Source: Fragilaria crotonensis
Lineage: Eukaryota; Bacillariophyta; Fragilariophyceae; Fragilariales; Fragilariaceae
Direction: 5' to 3'
Assembly (NCBI GenBank): GCA_022925895.1
Contig: JAKSYS010000102.1
Location: 57,079-121,078, forward strand
Length of the DNA stretch: 64,000 bases
Position 1 is the stretch's first letter; every line of letters starts with the position of its first letter. A program made the position numbers and the translations under genes. A model generated the notes under the pieces. The model searched no databases. It saw only the letters and a program-made list of their open reading frames with translations, and was not told the origin of the DNA. This document shows positions 50,938-62,500 of the stretch, piece by piece.

Positions 50938-52630
50938 CTAAGATTGTTGACGCCCACTCCCGGGTAGATCGTTCCGTGTGGTGCCATCCTCATTATATTC
51001 AATCCGTTTTTGGTCCAAGTGATTAACATGCGGAGACATTGAAATCGCTTTCAATGACCGGGCCCATGTTTCATGGAACAAAAAAAGGCCTTTAATTTTT
51101 TCTTCTGTCATCGTGCCGAGAGCGTACCGGGGTATAAACATAGCACTTCCTTGACCCGTCAACACTGGGAGTAATGCCTGACACAGGGGTGTAACATGTT
51201 TTTCGCCACATTGAATTCTGAGATGAGGGATCAGCTGGTCCATTGGGGTTTTCTTATACCTCACGACATCAAAATATGGGGCGTTCTTTGGGAGAACACT
51301 TCTCAAAAATTGTGTGTACCGAGATAGCTGCGTTGTGTTGGGGGCTTTCAACAAGACATATCCTGCCGTCACCATTTTTCCACTCGTGCTCTTGGAATTG
51401 GATACGAGCACTTCCAGCGTTTTTGACGTGAAATAACCTTTCATGATGTCACTCCGCATCCAGACTCCTGGGGACACTTGAAAACTGATCCTGAGTCCGA
51501 AGATAATCTGATGCTGAGCATGAACGAACGTAATCGCTGGAGAAATGAACTCGCGAAGTTCGGTCGCAGTCAATTCCTGCACAGATTTAGACATGAGGAG
51601 ATCTTCACTCTCCCAGCGATAGAAAATTCCCACTTCCGGAGGAACCATAACTTTGACAATATCGTATATGGCCTCATTAAGTTTCTTCTTATCTTTTTCG
51701 TACGCATGAGTATTCTCGGGTGGGTGCCACTTGACATTCACACGAAATGTACCATCGTTTGCTGAAATGTTTTGATATGGAGGGAGTTTACTGGACTGAG
51801 TGTGCGAGGATTGCTTGGATGCCGAGTTTAGATCTGTGTCGCACGTTTTCTGATGTGCTTCATCTTCACTCTCTTCATCGTCTTCATTTACAGTTGTGAC
51901 CGGCGGTAATCCTTGGGACCATGAAAGTTGAGTTCGAGATTTTTTGGGATACTTCTTTTTTCCAGAATTCTGCATAATTTGTGGTGTTGTAACGGTCTCG
52001 ACAGGTGCCACTGTTTCTGTGGTAGAGAGTTCAACATTCCAAGACGGCGTACTTCCTCTGGTGCTACTCCGCTGCGGTTGAGGGTGCTGGGGACTCTTTG
52101 AACGTCTGCGCCTTGTAACTGGTATCCATTCCGATTGCTCATCGGTTTCCATACGTGTCATAAAGGGCATCTTCTTCCATTCAAACGCAAGTGTATCTGT
52201 TTCATGAAGTGTGGTCGGATCATAATGCGCGAGATATGCCTGGGACACGTTCAAAGCCCATGCGTTCAACATGGGAGGAATGTTCATCTCCTGGTCGATG
52301 TGAAAGCGAAAAGTATACCAAATCGACCGGTGGACTTGAAGGGATCGGTTTCCATAGCAGCCCAAACTTTATCACATTCGACACAGTCGTCAAACGTAAA
52401 GAATCCGAGAAGAAGATACCTGTTCCACTGTTCCTTAGTACCTATCTGGCGATAGGCATATGCGTTTGCCTCGCGGCGAGCACGTTCTTCGTTAGAGAAC
52501 CAATCTGGTCCGGTTGTCGTGGGATGATCAAACCACTTGTTACACTGGAATCCATTCAAGGGTGCAATGGATCCCAGTCATCCGGGAACGCAGATGGAGG
52601 TACGATAGCCGTCTCATCCGTCATGGTCAT
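50938..52630 (-). pseudogene. LINE-A ORF1a, frameshifted
   Basis: ATG at 52628-52630 gives MTMTDETAIVPPSAFPDD, then a stop; a -1 frame (52284-52559) continues with GFQCNKWFDHP and GPDWFSNEERARREA; a second shift near 52340-52365 leads to the main frame (50938-52365) with HRSIWYTFRFHIDQEM, YLAHYDP, a basic RRRRSKSPQ stretch, FYRWESEDL and a C-terminal region ending DLPGSGRQQS. No named domain is recognised. The homologous ORF1a of LINE-C shows the first frame step too but not the second, so the second is a private lesion. Confidence 0.75.
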
Positions 52631-52725
52631 GGTATCGGTTTCACGCGACAACTTCCTATTCGGTATACGCAACTACGGTCGGCGGACAGAACGTACTTGC
52701 GAAAAACTAAATTAGAAAATTGTGT

Positions 52726-52741
52726 AGCTCAGAAGCAGACA
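52726..52741. repeat. Target-site duplication of LINE-A, right copy
   Basis: Exact repeat of 43388-43403, at the LINE 5' end. Joining the flanks restores the transposase reading from SSAQKQ to TLHMGNAI in one frame. Confidence 0.92.
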
Positions 52742-53917
52742 CTTCATATGGGCAATGCTATCCATATCTATCATTAGGAGCTTGATGCTGTTTGATTACC
52801 TTTTGGAAATGTTCACCACAACTGTATGGTGTTCATTTGCCAATTGGTCCCAAGGGCAGAATATGGGTTGACATTGTCACATGTGTGTCGTTCATCATTC
52901 AAGATATGCAAGAAGTGGATATGTTGTGCAGTTGGTATGGGGTTCACACCAGTGGAATCCAACACCCTCATCAGGGCTGTGATGTCAATCATGATGACCT
53001 GAAAAAATGTGATGCCCATTGCAAATATGTGGTAGTCTCTGATATGGGTGTGATTGCCAGGAGGAATGATGATGATTTCAGGAAACAATGGTCTCAACAT
53101 AAACTTGAAAATGCATTTGAAAACATTGCCTTTGCCAACCCTGAGCAAGGAATCTACGGTGCCACTCCTGTGGAGACAATGCATGCATTTTGTTGTTTAG
53201 AAAGTTACAAAACTTATTTGGACAGCCTTCCAGTATCCATGAAGGCTACCTCTGATGAACTTGCAATTGCATTTCACAAATCTCATTGCCCAACCAATAT
53301 GAGCAATGGGGTAACAAATTTGACAAAGATAACCGCATCAGAACGCATTGGCCTTGTTTTTTGTTTGTCATCCTTTCCAATATGATGCAGGATGGCAAAT
53401 GATCCAATCATGTCTTGAGAAAACAATAAATAAGAAGGCTCCTGAGGTCCTGGAAGTATCTGAATCTCTCCTTTGTTTTGATGCTTGGCTAAACCAAGTC
53501 ATTACTGCAAAACTTCAAATCCAGCACATGTTGCAAGGAAATGAAGAAACACCAGGATTCCATTCGCAATTTCACGAATATACTATGCAAACAGTCCATT
53601 CCTTTGAGAGTAGAGGGAAAGGAGGATGATAAGAAATGGGTAAGAAAAAGGGAACCATCATAAAGAAGGACAATGCCAAGAATGCATGGAAGGATCCAAA
53701 GTTCCATGAGTTGCTACACATTGTTGATGATATGTCTTGGTTTGGCTCTCCAGTGAACTTTTGTGCACAGCATCCAGAGTCACTGCTAATTACTGCTGCA
53801 AAGCATCCTGGGAGACAGGCACAGAAGCGAATTGAGGGTTCTGCACATGAACTTCAGGCAGCTCAAGGCTTAATATACTCCTTCATGATTGACACTACAA
53901 ACATGTTGAATGATTGA
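52742..53917 (+). pseudogene. DNA transposase fragment, right part
   Basis: Continuation of 42446-43403 in several frames. Blocks seen: TLHMGNAIHIYH, then (52792-53385) DMQEVDMLCSWYGVHT, GCDVNHDDLKKCDAHCKY with paired cysteines, NAFENIAFANPEQGIYGATP and the block VETMHAF, then 53348-53629 and 53636-53917 with KFHELLHIVDDMSWFGSP and PESLLITAAKHPGRQAQKR. The Cys-rich GCDV...C...CKY and GIYGATPVETMHA blocks resemble TNP2/Plavaka-type transposases. Stops and frameshifts at about 52780, 53380 and 53630 make it a pseudogene. Confidence 0.65.
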
Positions 53918-53924
53918 AGAAGGT

Positions 53925-54520
53925 TTTATTGGAGTGTTATCATGCTGCCAGAGTAACCCTCCAACAGCAATGTGGTTATCCCTGGAAGAAACTCCAAGAA
54001 TTTGCATAGAACAATGGCATCAACCTCCATGAAAACAAGGAGGTTGTCGCATTTGGCTGGAACCGACAACCCAAAGGCCTACTGCAAGTGCTTTGGGAAA
54101 GAGGATTGATCAAATGTGAGTCAATAGACAAATACACAGTTGACGGCCGCAAAGATATCATCAGTGGCAAGGTTGACATAGTATAATTGTTGCGAGGCAT
54201 CATGTTGAACTGTCAAGACTTCAATGAGGAAGAAACTGCACTTCAGCACTTAGGGCGGCAATTCGGGTTACAGTGCTGCTTACACCAAAGTTTCATGCGG
54301 AACTTGCAGGAGAATGTGTCGAGGACAGCTGGGTACATGTAAAAGCCTTTTATAGGCGTCAACCAGTCTCATGGAAGAGATGGTGAGAACTTTAAGCAGC
54401 TCGTGAAAGAGAGCACATGCCCTTCAAATGCATTGACGAAGATGAGAATAGAGAAGTTTGCATCAAGGGCAAGGGCTTGTATGTGTACGTACCATCACAT
54501 TGAAGAGTAGAAGATCAAGA
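53925..54520 (+). pseudogene. Second transposase-like fragment (DDE type), decayed
   Basis: Read across frames: YHAARVTLQQQCGYPWKKLQ, EVVAFGWNRQPKGLLQVLW, ERGLIKCESIDKYTVDGRKD, ALQHLGRQFG and, after a frameshift, TPKFHAELAGE followed by AFYRRQPVSW. The blocks QPKGLLQVLWERGLI and TPKFHAELAGE resemble the core of a DDE transposase of Tc1/mariner-like or related type. In-frame stops at about 53997 and 54184. It follows the TNP2-like fragment directly; whether both were one gene is unclear. Confidence 0.45.
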
Positions 54521-55258
54521 GGAGATTGAATGCTATCGCCCATGCTGTTGGCGAACAAGCCAGCAACACAGCAGAATTACCTTGTGACGATTCTGTGCCA
54601 AACCCAATGCATCAGCAATTGCTCTACACGAAGATTGAACGTGTTTATTCCTCTGGTGGTAGTGTGCCAGGAGCAGTAGCAACTGCAAGAAACATTGTCA
54701 CCTACAACTAGGGCCATGTTGCAAGCGGCTGAGCTTAGAGCAGCAAGCAAGGCAAAGAAAAGGAGCAAAAGCTCAACTCTGTTATGGATATACACAGGAG
54801 GGATCCTACAATTGAGCAATCAAAATCTACTTCCGACACGAGTCATACCATTTGTCCGACAAAGCTGGCATCCACCACAAATAACAACTTGGTTATCCCA
54901 CAGAGTCCTATTGTTGTCCTTCTCTCATTGCATCACCCAAATCAAGACAATCGGATTTGCTGCATTGAGATGTGGTTGTTGCAAGAAAAACCCACTTTGC
55001 AAATGCAATCATCACTGTCGCTTTTGGATGCTAGCATGATTTTTGTCGGAAAGCACCCCTATCACCCAAGAATAAGAATTTGCAGAGCACCCCACCAAAT
55101 GAGTTCCTTCGGTATTTGTTGATGATAGCCGGTCCTGAGCCAAGGTTTGTATTGTAAAATTGCAAATGAGGTTTACAGTGGTTCCGAGTTCCGATGGAAA
55201 ATCACCTGAAAAATTGCGTCTGGAGTGCACCTGCAATAAGCGCTATTTTTCAAAACTC
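54521..55258. other. Gene-free tail of the DNA-transposon region
   Basis: Contains short open frames without recognisable domains (54526-54711, 54784-55122 on the plus strand). It probably holds the remaining 3' part of the DNA transposon, but no terminal inverted repeat was found. Confidence 0.35.
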
Positions 55259-55430
55259 ATCAGTTAAATCCTGCAAGTGCGGCAAATCGGCCATTGTCAA
55301 GGGATTGACTCTAAGAACTTAGTTAAATCATCTAGTAGCTGCATGCAACTTTGATCAACTATAAAAGAGTGAGCTTAAGATCTAGAACCACAGTCTTGAC
55401 CCGGCTGGGAGCTTTTCTATCCCATCGGTC
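55259..55430 (-). repeat. Solo-LTR fragment related to 13797-14112
   Basis: On the minus strand it reads CCGATGGGATAGAAAAGCTC, then CCAGCCGGGTCAAGACTGTG, CTCTTTTATAGTTGATCAA, GAGTCAATCCCTTGACA and GCCGCACTTGCAGGATTTAACTG. It matches the right two thirds of the solo LTR at 13797-14112 and, less closely, the Copia-2 LTR. It has a single copy of the unit that is triplicated at 13946-14036. It is truncated at 55430 against the 3' end of LINE-3. Confidence 0.75.
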
Positions 55431-55439
55431 ATATATAAG

Positions 55440-57544
55440 AACTAATTATTGGGTTAACACCGCCTCGGTCTTTAGTCAAGACCAAAGAGTGTACCCCACC
55501 GCGGCCATACCATTTAACCGGTAGGCGACCGTTATCTAAACTAAACCCCGTTGACCCCTTACACTAATACATCAATCTCCAGGTCGTGCATTACCTGGCC
55601 TTCGGCACAGGACGAAAAAATGTCGTCATTAATATTTGTCGTTTTCCCTCATGAGTCATTCGAGCCCTTGCCATAGTCATATATCGCAGCCACCGTCGTC
55701 GTGACGTTGGCGACATCTTTAGTATGTCGGATAGTGGTCGCTCACAGTAATGTCTGTCGCCCGCTGGTACTCGCTCTGGATGCGCATGTAAACTGCATAT
55801 TTCGGCACGTTCGATGTCACGGATCTCGCAGTGTTCCTTGTCATTAGATTCGTGCAAAACTCTGTTCCTTGATTTCCACAGTTGTTGTGTCAGAATGCAG
55901 CGCTCTCAAGATGACTCGGACGTTGTGAAGGCCCTTCCTGCTTGACTGTCAAGTGAATTGCCGTACAAAGATTTTCAGCAGTATCCCGCCACGCTACGCT
56001 CAAGTAGCCTTTGATCGCATTGTCCCATCCAATTTGTGACTGATCGCGCGCTCTCGAAGACTGTCGCGAATTGCCCCAGAAAAATCCGTCAGCATTGGGT
56101 GAAATTCTTGATCCTCTATCCACGCTGATTACGCCGTCCTTCAGAAACTGAAACACTGGATGATACTCCTCTGGTGACATCCGCCGTCTGAACTCCCTGA
56201 GTGCTGTAGCGTGATCCGGGTTTGTTGACACCTAATGACATGTGTGGATGTTTCAATGGTCGTTCGACAGCACGGGCATAGTTGAAGTTTTGCTTCTTTG
56301 ATGGTGGCCACTTTATGTCGCTGTTTACCAGTGTGCCATTGATCGAAGATGAACTTTGTATGTGCAATTTGCTCGGATGATGGGAGTCGCCGATGAAAAT
56401 AGCCAAAGCTTCGAAATCAACACGTTGCCACACTGATCTGACCATCGCTGCCTCGACTGTATGTATTGTCGGAGGTGGTAGCCATTGATGTGGAATCGCA
56501 GGCTTTCTTCAATCTGACTCGTGAGCCGCAAACCATTGATGGAGATCGAGACTCTTGACTCAGGCGTGTGCTCAGTGTGTTCCACTGACTGACGATATGA
56601 TGGATGCTCGCGGTACCAAGTTGCTAACTCATCCGCGCGATTGTTGCATTGAATATCATGCGATATCGTGACGCACTTCGTGAGGAATCTCGTTGGTGCC
56701 CCTTGACCCATACTGGAGTGATGGTGCGCCTCAGGTTCACATCTCCTGCCGGATAAGACCTAAATAGTCGGAATTGTGTGGTTGACGACTCTGTTTGACC
56801 ACCCGCGAGGTTTGTCGGCTGACGTTTGTTATTGCGGACTTGCTATCGGTGACCCTAAAGTTGCATTGATGTCGTTTGCCCCATATCGTGTGAAGTAAAG
56901 ACAGAAATAATAACGATGCTGCATATCCTCCCAGTTCGCTCCGAGTGGAGCTTGAAGTGTCAAATGGCCCATCGATGGGGCCCGCGCCTTCAGCCAAGAT
57001 TTTGTTACGATGTGTACTCAGAACCCATCCGAATGTGCCTTGGCGACCTTTGAGACCGCCGTCTGATGCAATCGTCCTTTTCGTTGACACTCGTCCCAGA
57101 GATCAGCGTCCGATACCATGGGACGAACATATGCGAGGAGTCGTTTCCGATGTCTGGGTAGAGATGTCCTTGCCTCCGAGAAGTTCGTAGCAGCTGGAAT
57201 CAAGTTCGGTAACTTCTCTTTGATCTCCTTCAAAGATGGGCGTGGAGTCGTTTGCCAAAATCTGCCATACCGAAGAAACTGGGAGGAAATATACTTCCTC
57301 CACACGACGTTGTGATGCTGTCAAATTTTCCTGGCGAGGCCATGCAGGGTGAGCGACAAAATGGACTGGTCTGTGGGCGTCAAGAGCCCACTCCGATATT
57401 TTGAATGAGTCAGATGGATCAACAAGTTCTGCAAGTGTCGTCACCTGCAGATAGATCCGGACCATGTTCAAATCGCGTTGCTGATTGGTGCTGTATCTCT
57501 GTAGACGAGCGGAATCCATGATATATTTATCGTGATGTCCCTGC
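55440..57544 (-). pseudogene. LINE-3 copy 2: RNase H to 3' end of a LINE ORF2
   Basis: Sense order from 57519 down: linker with NMVRIYLQVTTLAELVD (compare INYCRLFLQATTVSDLTS of LINE-A); RNase H (56325-57090) with IASDGG, STRSELGG, VTDSKSAI and NNRADELA; a zinc knuckle CPCCRTTIETSTHVIRC in a further frame near 56220-56290; the segment DNAIKGYLSVAWRD (55890-56231); and the tail with RHYCERPLS (55591-55857). The 3' UTR ends near 55440 and contains a GGTCTT-TAGTC-AAGACC hairpin (55467-55483). Several frameshifts. Copia-3 is inserted at 57544, so the rest of this LINE should lie beyond the window end. Confidence 0.8.
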
Positions 57545-57732
57545 TGTTAATATCACATGTGGCGTATTGGTATATGGGCATCGGTACGACAATATGATTA
57601 TTGGACAGTAGTACGAACGACAGTATAAACTACGGAGGTCAGGAAAGGTGCACACATTCCAGTGATTGGTCGGTTTAACTATAGATATCTTTGACATGCT
57701 TATCAATATTTGATCATCACGTGGAATTAACA
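57545..57732 (+). repeat. 5' LTR of Copia-3 (188 bp)
   Basis: It runs TGTTAATATCAC to GGAATTAACA and is followed by GTTTATCAGACCC. It inserted into LINE-3 copy 2. Confidence 0.94.
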
Positions 57733-58140
57733 GTTTATCAGACCCAACAGCTCAATGGATAAAGATGGCGCTATCTGGTCGTTTGTGATTGAAGAACTAC
57801 GACCGATTGGTCCATCATGGTCAATATGATGGATCCGATCTTGAGCAGGATTGTTGAGATTTGATTCAGACGAGTAAAGTAACTCGAAAGGACTCGATTG
57901 CCTATCATATGCCCCACTAATTTTTGGGCATCATATAAGGCATATATCGAATACACCAATAACAGCCAATAAGAAACCGGCTTGAGGTGACTCTTCTTCT
58001 AAGAATGGCAAGTCACATGATCTTCACGTCCGTTGTCACATATAAATCGACATTTATAAGATTCGCTTCTCTCTCTATACCTTGTTTGTTTGCACACTTC
58101 TTCGACTTTTGAGCTTTGCGCTATTTGACCACTAACCACA

Positions 58141-59521
58141 ATGGAGAATGCCTCGAGCTCTGTGGCTTCAATGCCCAAACCATCCGATACCTTATAAGCC
58201 AAGGATTTAACTCACCAGACGACTTGTTGCTTGCAACAGAGTCGGAGTTGAACTCGATGGCGACTTCGGTCGCGAGGAATCCACCTAGGAACATGGCCCA
58301 AATCAACATGCCATTCATGGCGTTAAAGAATTTGAAGGGACTTCGTTTCTGGGCAGATGAAAGGAAGCGCACCGGACTTGATGCAGACGCTGATGACTTC
58401 ACAGGTGAAGACGTCGCGATCTTCACGGCAAAATGTCAGGAGTACAATGAGCTTAAAGACGCCGCCAAGGATGAGGATGATCGAAGCCGGACGCTTTGAA
58501 AAAGCTTACCGTGGGCTCTCTGGAACGAATCGTTCCAGAACTACCTCCGTCAGATCGTGGGTGCCGCAAAGATCCCTCTTATCTACTTGGCTAGAAATGA
58601 GAGAGATAATCCAGATGAACCCCTGATTCCCGCAAACTTCGGTACACCAACCGAATACCTTATTGAGGCGACTATTTTCCGGGAGGCATTACGACATCGA
58701 TAACCCCGATTCTATCGCGAGTTAAAGTCGTTTACTGTTAACGGTGAGGGATGGTCGTACATTAAGAAATTCGAGAGGTCTCAAGATGGGAGGAGGGCGT
58801 ACTTGGCTTTAAAGACACAGTGCGAGGGAACGGCATCAAAGATTACGCGCAAGAACAAAGCGTATGCGTCAATCTCCAACGCCGTTTACTCGGGTTCACG
58901 TCGCCAATACAAATTCCAGGACTTCATCAATACCCATCAGACAGCTCATAACGAGATTCTTGATTGCGATCCTCAGAGGCCGTCCCGGAATCTAAAAGGT
59001 TGCAGATTTCTTAAAGGGTATTACCGATCCAAAATTGAATCGGCCGTTTCGGTTGTGCTGGGCGATGTGAAGCTGTTGAATGACTTTCAGCTCTGTCAGC
59101 AGTACTTATCCACGACAGTCGAAAATCGAGCTACCCTTGAGAAGAGTAAGGAGCGGAACATCTCTGATTGAAGAGCGGCGGAGAAAATCCGACCAGAAGG
59201 GAAAAGGAGGGAAACTTCCAAAGAACTTTAAGTTGGAGAACAAGTGGTATCCCCGAAGATCTATCGCCTCCTCACCCAAGAGCAGCAAGATCAGCTCAGA
59301 ACATGGAATAAGGATAAGGACGGCAAGAAATCGAAGGGAAGAAGAGGTCAGTGGCAGCCCTTAAGAAGCAGATTAAAGATGTGCTAAAGGAGGTGGATAA
59401 GAAAAAGGAGAAGGACGAGAGTGACGAGGACGAAGACGATTCGAGCGCTGACGACGCTGCCGGAAAAGAATTCGGCCGCGGTGCGCACAATAAGAAGAAG
59501 GCGAAGAAGGACAGTGCCTGA
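58141..59521 (+). pseudogene. gag: Copia-3 gag, frameshifted, ending in UGA in frame with pol
   Basis: ATG at 58141 (MENAS), then a frameshift within about 20 bases to LCGFNAQTIRYLISQGF, which matches Copia-1 gag. Further pieces: LKGLRFWADERKRTG, FQNYLRQIVGAAKIPLIYLA, SRRQYKFQDFINTHQTAHNE and a Lys-rich end with AAGKEFGRGAHNKKK. The last frame ends in TGA at 59519-59521, followed by C; the same frame continues into the protease. No zinc knuckle. At least five frame breaks. Confidence 0.85.
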
Positions 59522-62500
59522 CATGAACACACTGTCGCGATGGTATCAAGGGCTGTGTATGCCGTAGACTATGACGCGATCACTAAAGGCGACCATCGCG
59601 CGGGAAGGTGTGAAATGGATTCTCACGCCGACACATGCGTCGCTGGAGGCAACTGCGTCGTCTTGGAATACTCGGGGCGAAACGCGACGGTTGAAGCGTA
59701 CTCGCCTGATTACCCATCAAAGACGGTACCAATCGCAACAGTGGCAACGGCATATGACTGTCCAACTTAACGCCACATTTGTTCTGATTATCAATGAGGC
59801 ACTTTTCTTCGGTGAATCACTAAGCTTCTCCCTCCTCTCCCGAACCAATTACGAGACAATGATGTGCATGTCGACGAACGACATAGACAGTATGCCCCCG
59901 ACTCGATCTTCGGTCTTCATGTACCCTCTGAGCCCTTGACCATTCCTTTGACCTCGAAGGCGTTATTGCTGGTTTTACCACGCGACTGCCGACACAAGCC
60001 GAACTCGACGATGTCGCACTCCATGTCGAACTGACGTCTGACGTCGAATGGATTCCTAGTAACTTCGCGCTCTCGCTCGTGGAGGAGGATTCCAAGACGG
60101 ACGATTCTACAATTTCAACTTTACGAGCTCGGCGCTTAAAAGTCCTCAGATCCAAGTCCGATAAACATAGAATCAAAAGTTGCATAAGAACCCTCGAAGC
60201 TACACAATCTTTGTTTGAGATCGAGACCGCGAACGAAGTCGGAACGCTCGACAACGACCCTATACTGAGACGTGTCGCCGCACTGACAACGTACGAAGCG
60301 GATACAAAGGTGTATGCAATTCGAACCGGTGATGTGACTTCGGAAGTGACACCCGAGAATGTCGCCAAGCGATGGTTGGTTGGGATCGAGACAGCGAAGA
60401 AAACCCTTAATGTGACGACACAAAAAGGGGTTCGATCCATACCAAACCCAGCAACGCGGCGATTCAAAACGCAAATGGCGCACCTACGCTATCCGCGAAT
60501 GGGTGGGATGTTTTATGCGGACATAATGGAGCCCAAGGTGCTTTCTCTGAGTCCCAAAGGTACGCCCACGTGATTGGAAACGGCCGTGGATTCGCGAAGG
60601 TATACCCGATGGAGAGGAAGAACGAATCAATTTATGCGCTCGACGATTTCGTTAAAAGGTTGGAATTCCTGAGACATTGCTTTGCGACAACGACACGACA
60701 ATGGAGGGTGGCGGGAATGGAAGAAACGGATCCGAAATACTCAATCGATCCGAAGTATACCGAACCCCATTCGCCATTCCAGAACAAGGCTGAGTTGGAC
60801 ATAAGGGAATTAAAAAGGATGGTACGGAGGTTACAGGATAAATGAAATCGCCGAGGCGGCTTTGGAACTATTTGGTGAACTTATGCGCGAGGATCCGATC
60901 CTTTGTTGCTGGTTCACATCCGGACCTGAATGGCAGGAGCGCCTTTGAACAGGTACACGGTTGGACGCCAGACATCTCTCTGTACATCATGCACGGCTGG
61001 TATGAAGTCGTGGCTTTTCTTGATAGCGACAACGAGAGGAATTGGCATGCTGGCTTGGGCCAGCAGAAGACTATGGCGGAGGGGACGCCGTGTTCCTCCT
61101 TCCAAAATCTGCCAAACCTATCGTGAGAAGTACAGTTTGGTCCCTGACCCCGGAAGAGAAGGCCGACATGCGAGAGGATATCGAGGAGTTGCTGAAGTCG
61201 ATTGACGAAAAGATCGGAAACGATCGGACTAACGACGAGGTGTTTGCGGAGCTAGGTAATGATGTGCTCCCACAAGTTGAGATACTCGGGGATGTGAATG
61301 ACGCTGACGAACATGAGGCTGCAAAGCTTCGGGCCGACGCTGATGAATACACACCCGAGGCTTTCGATAAATACTTGAGCGCTCAGATCGTCACCGATAG
61401 GGGAGGTGAAATGCTTCGTGGCACCGTCAAAAGTCGGAAACGTGATAGCGACGGCAAGCCAATTGATCCTCGAACTGAATCCCATCCTGACACGAGAGAA
61501 TACATCGTTTGTTTTGAGGACGGGACTGAAGACACTTATATGGCGAACCTAATCGCCGAGTGCATTTATTCTCAGATTGATGAGAATGGTCGACAACTCC
61601 TGTTGATGCAGGAAATTATCGATCACAAGAAGACATCGGATGCGATATCCGAGGAAGATTCTTATTATTCGACGAAGGCGGGCCCAAAACCAAAGCGTAC
61701 AACTCGCGGATGGCGCCTGTTAGTCGAATGGAAAGACGGCACAAGTACCTGGGTATCCCTTGCTGACATAAAGGACTCATACCCGGTACAAGTGGCGGAC
61801 TACGCGGTAGCGAACAAGCTGACGCAGGAACCTGCATTCCGATGGTGGGTGCCCTTCGTTTTAAAGAAACGGGAAAGGCTTCTGAAGAAGGTGAAAACCA
61901 AATACTGGTCGGTAACTCACAAATATGGACTCGAGCTTCCAAAGAGTGTAGCCCAAGCATTAGCGATTGACAAGAGAACGGGGACAGACTTCTGGGAAAA
62001 GGCGATTGAGAAGGAGATACGAAACGTCTTTCCTGCTTTCGAATTCCTCAAGACTGACGACGCGCAGGTACCACCTGGATTCCAATTCGTCGAAACATAT
62101 TTTGTCTTCGATATCAAGATGGACTTGACCAGGAAGGCAAGGTTGGTCGCGAGAGGCAGCATGACGGAAGCAACGAAAGAGGAAACATTCGCATCAGTTG
62201 TCAGTAGAGATACTGTCAGACTATTCTTTCTCTTGGCAGCGCTTAATGACTTGGACGTCCTTTCATGTGACATTCAGAACGCCTATTTAGCTGCGCCTAA
62301 CAAAGAGAAGGTGTGGACAAAGTTCACAGATCAGCTTGGCCCCGAATATAATGGAAAAAAGGCTATCATTGCGAAGGCGTTGTATGGTTTGCGTTCGAGC
62401 GGACGTTCGTTCCGTGATTATCTTGCAATGAACTTGCGAGAGCTTGGGTTCATTTCGTCAAAAGCCGACCCCGATCTCTGGATGAGGAGCGCGAAAAGTC

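Larger units (their letters stand above)
43404..52725 (-). mobile_element. LINE-A: near-complete 9.3-kb non-LTR retrotransposon
   Basis: Flanked by a 16-bp target duplication and inserted within a transposase pseudogene. In sense (minus) orientation: 5' UTR (about 52725-52631), ORF1a, ORF1b, ORF2 (intact, 1949 aa), 3' UTR with a hairpin, and a terminal oligo(T) (A tract at 43404-43416 on the plus strand). Endonuclease, RT, RNase H and CCHC in one ORF2 place it in the I-like group of LINEs. ORF1a has one certain frameshift, so this copy is close to, but perhaps not fully, functional. Confidence 0.93.

Noticed and set aside
58116-58499. Start of Copia-3 gag at 58116
   Set aside because: The codon there is not the homologous start; the ATG at 58141 matches the Copia-1 start, with a frameshift just after it.
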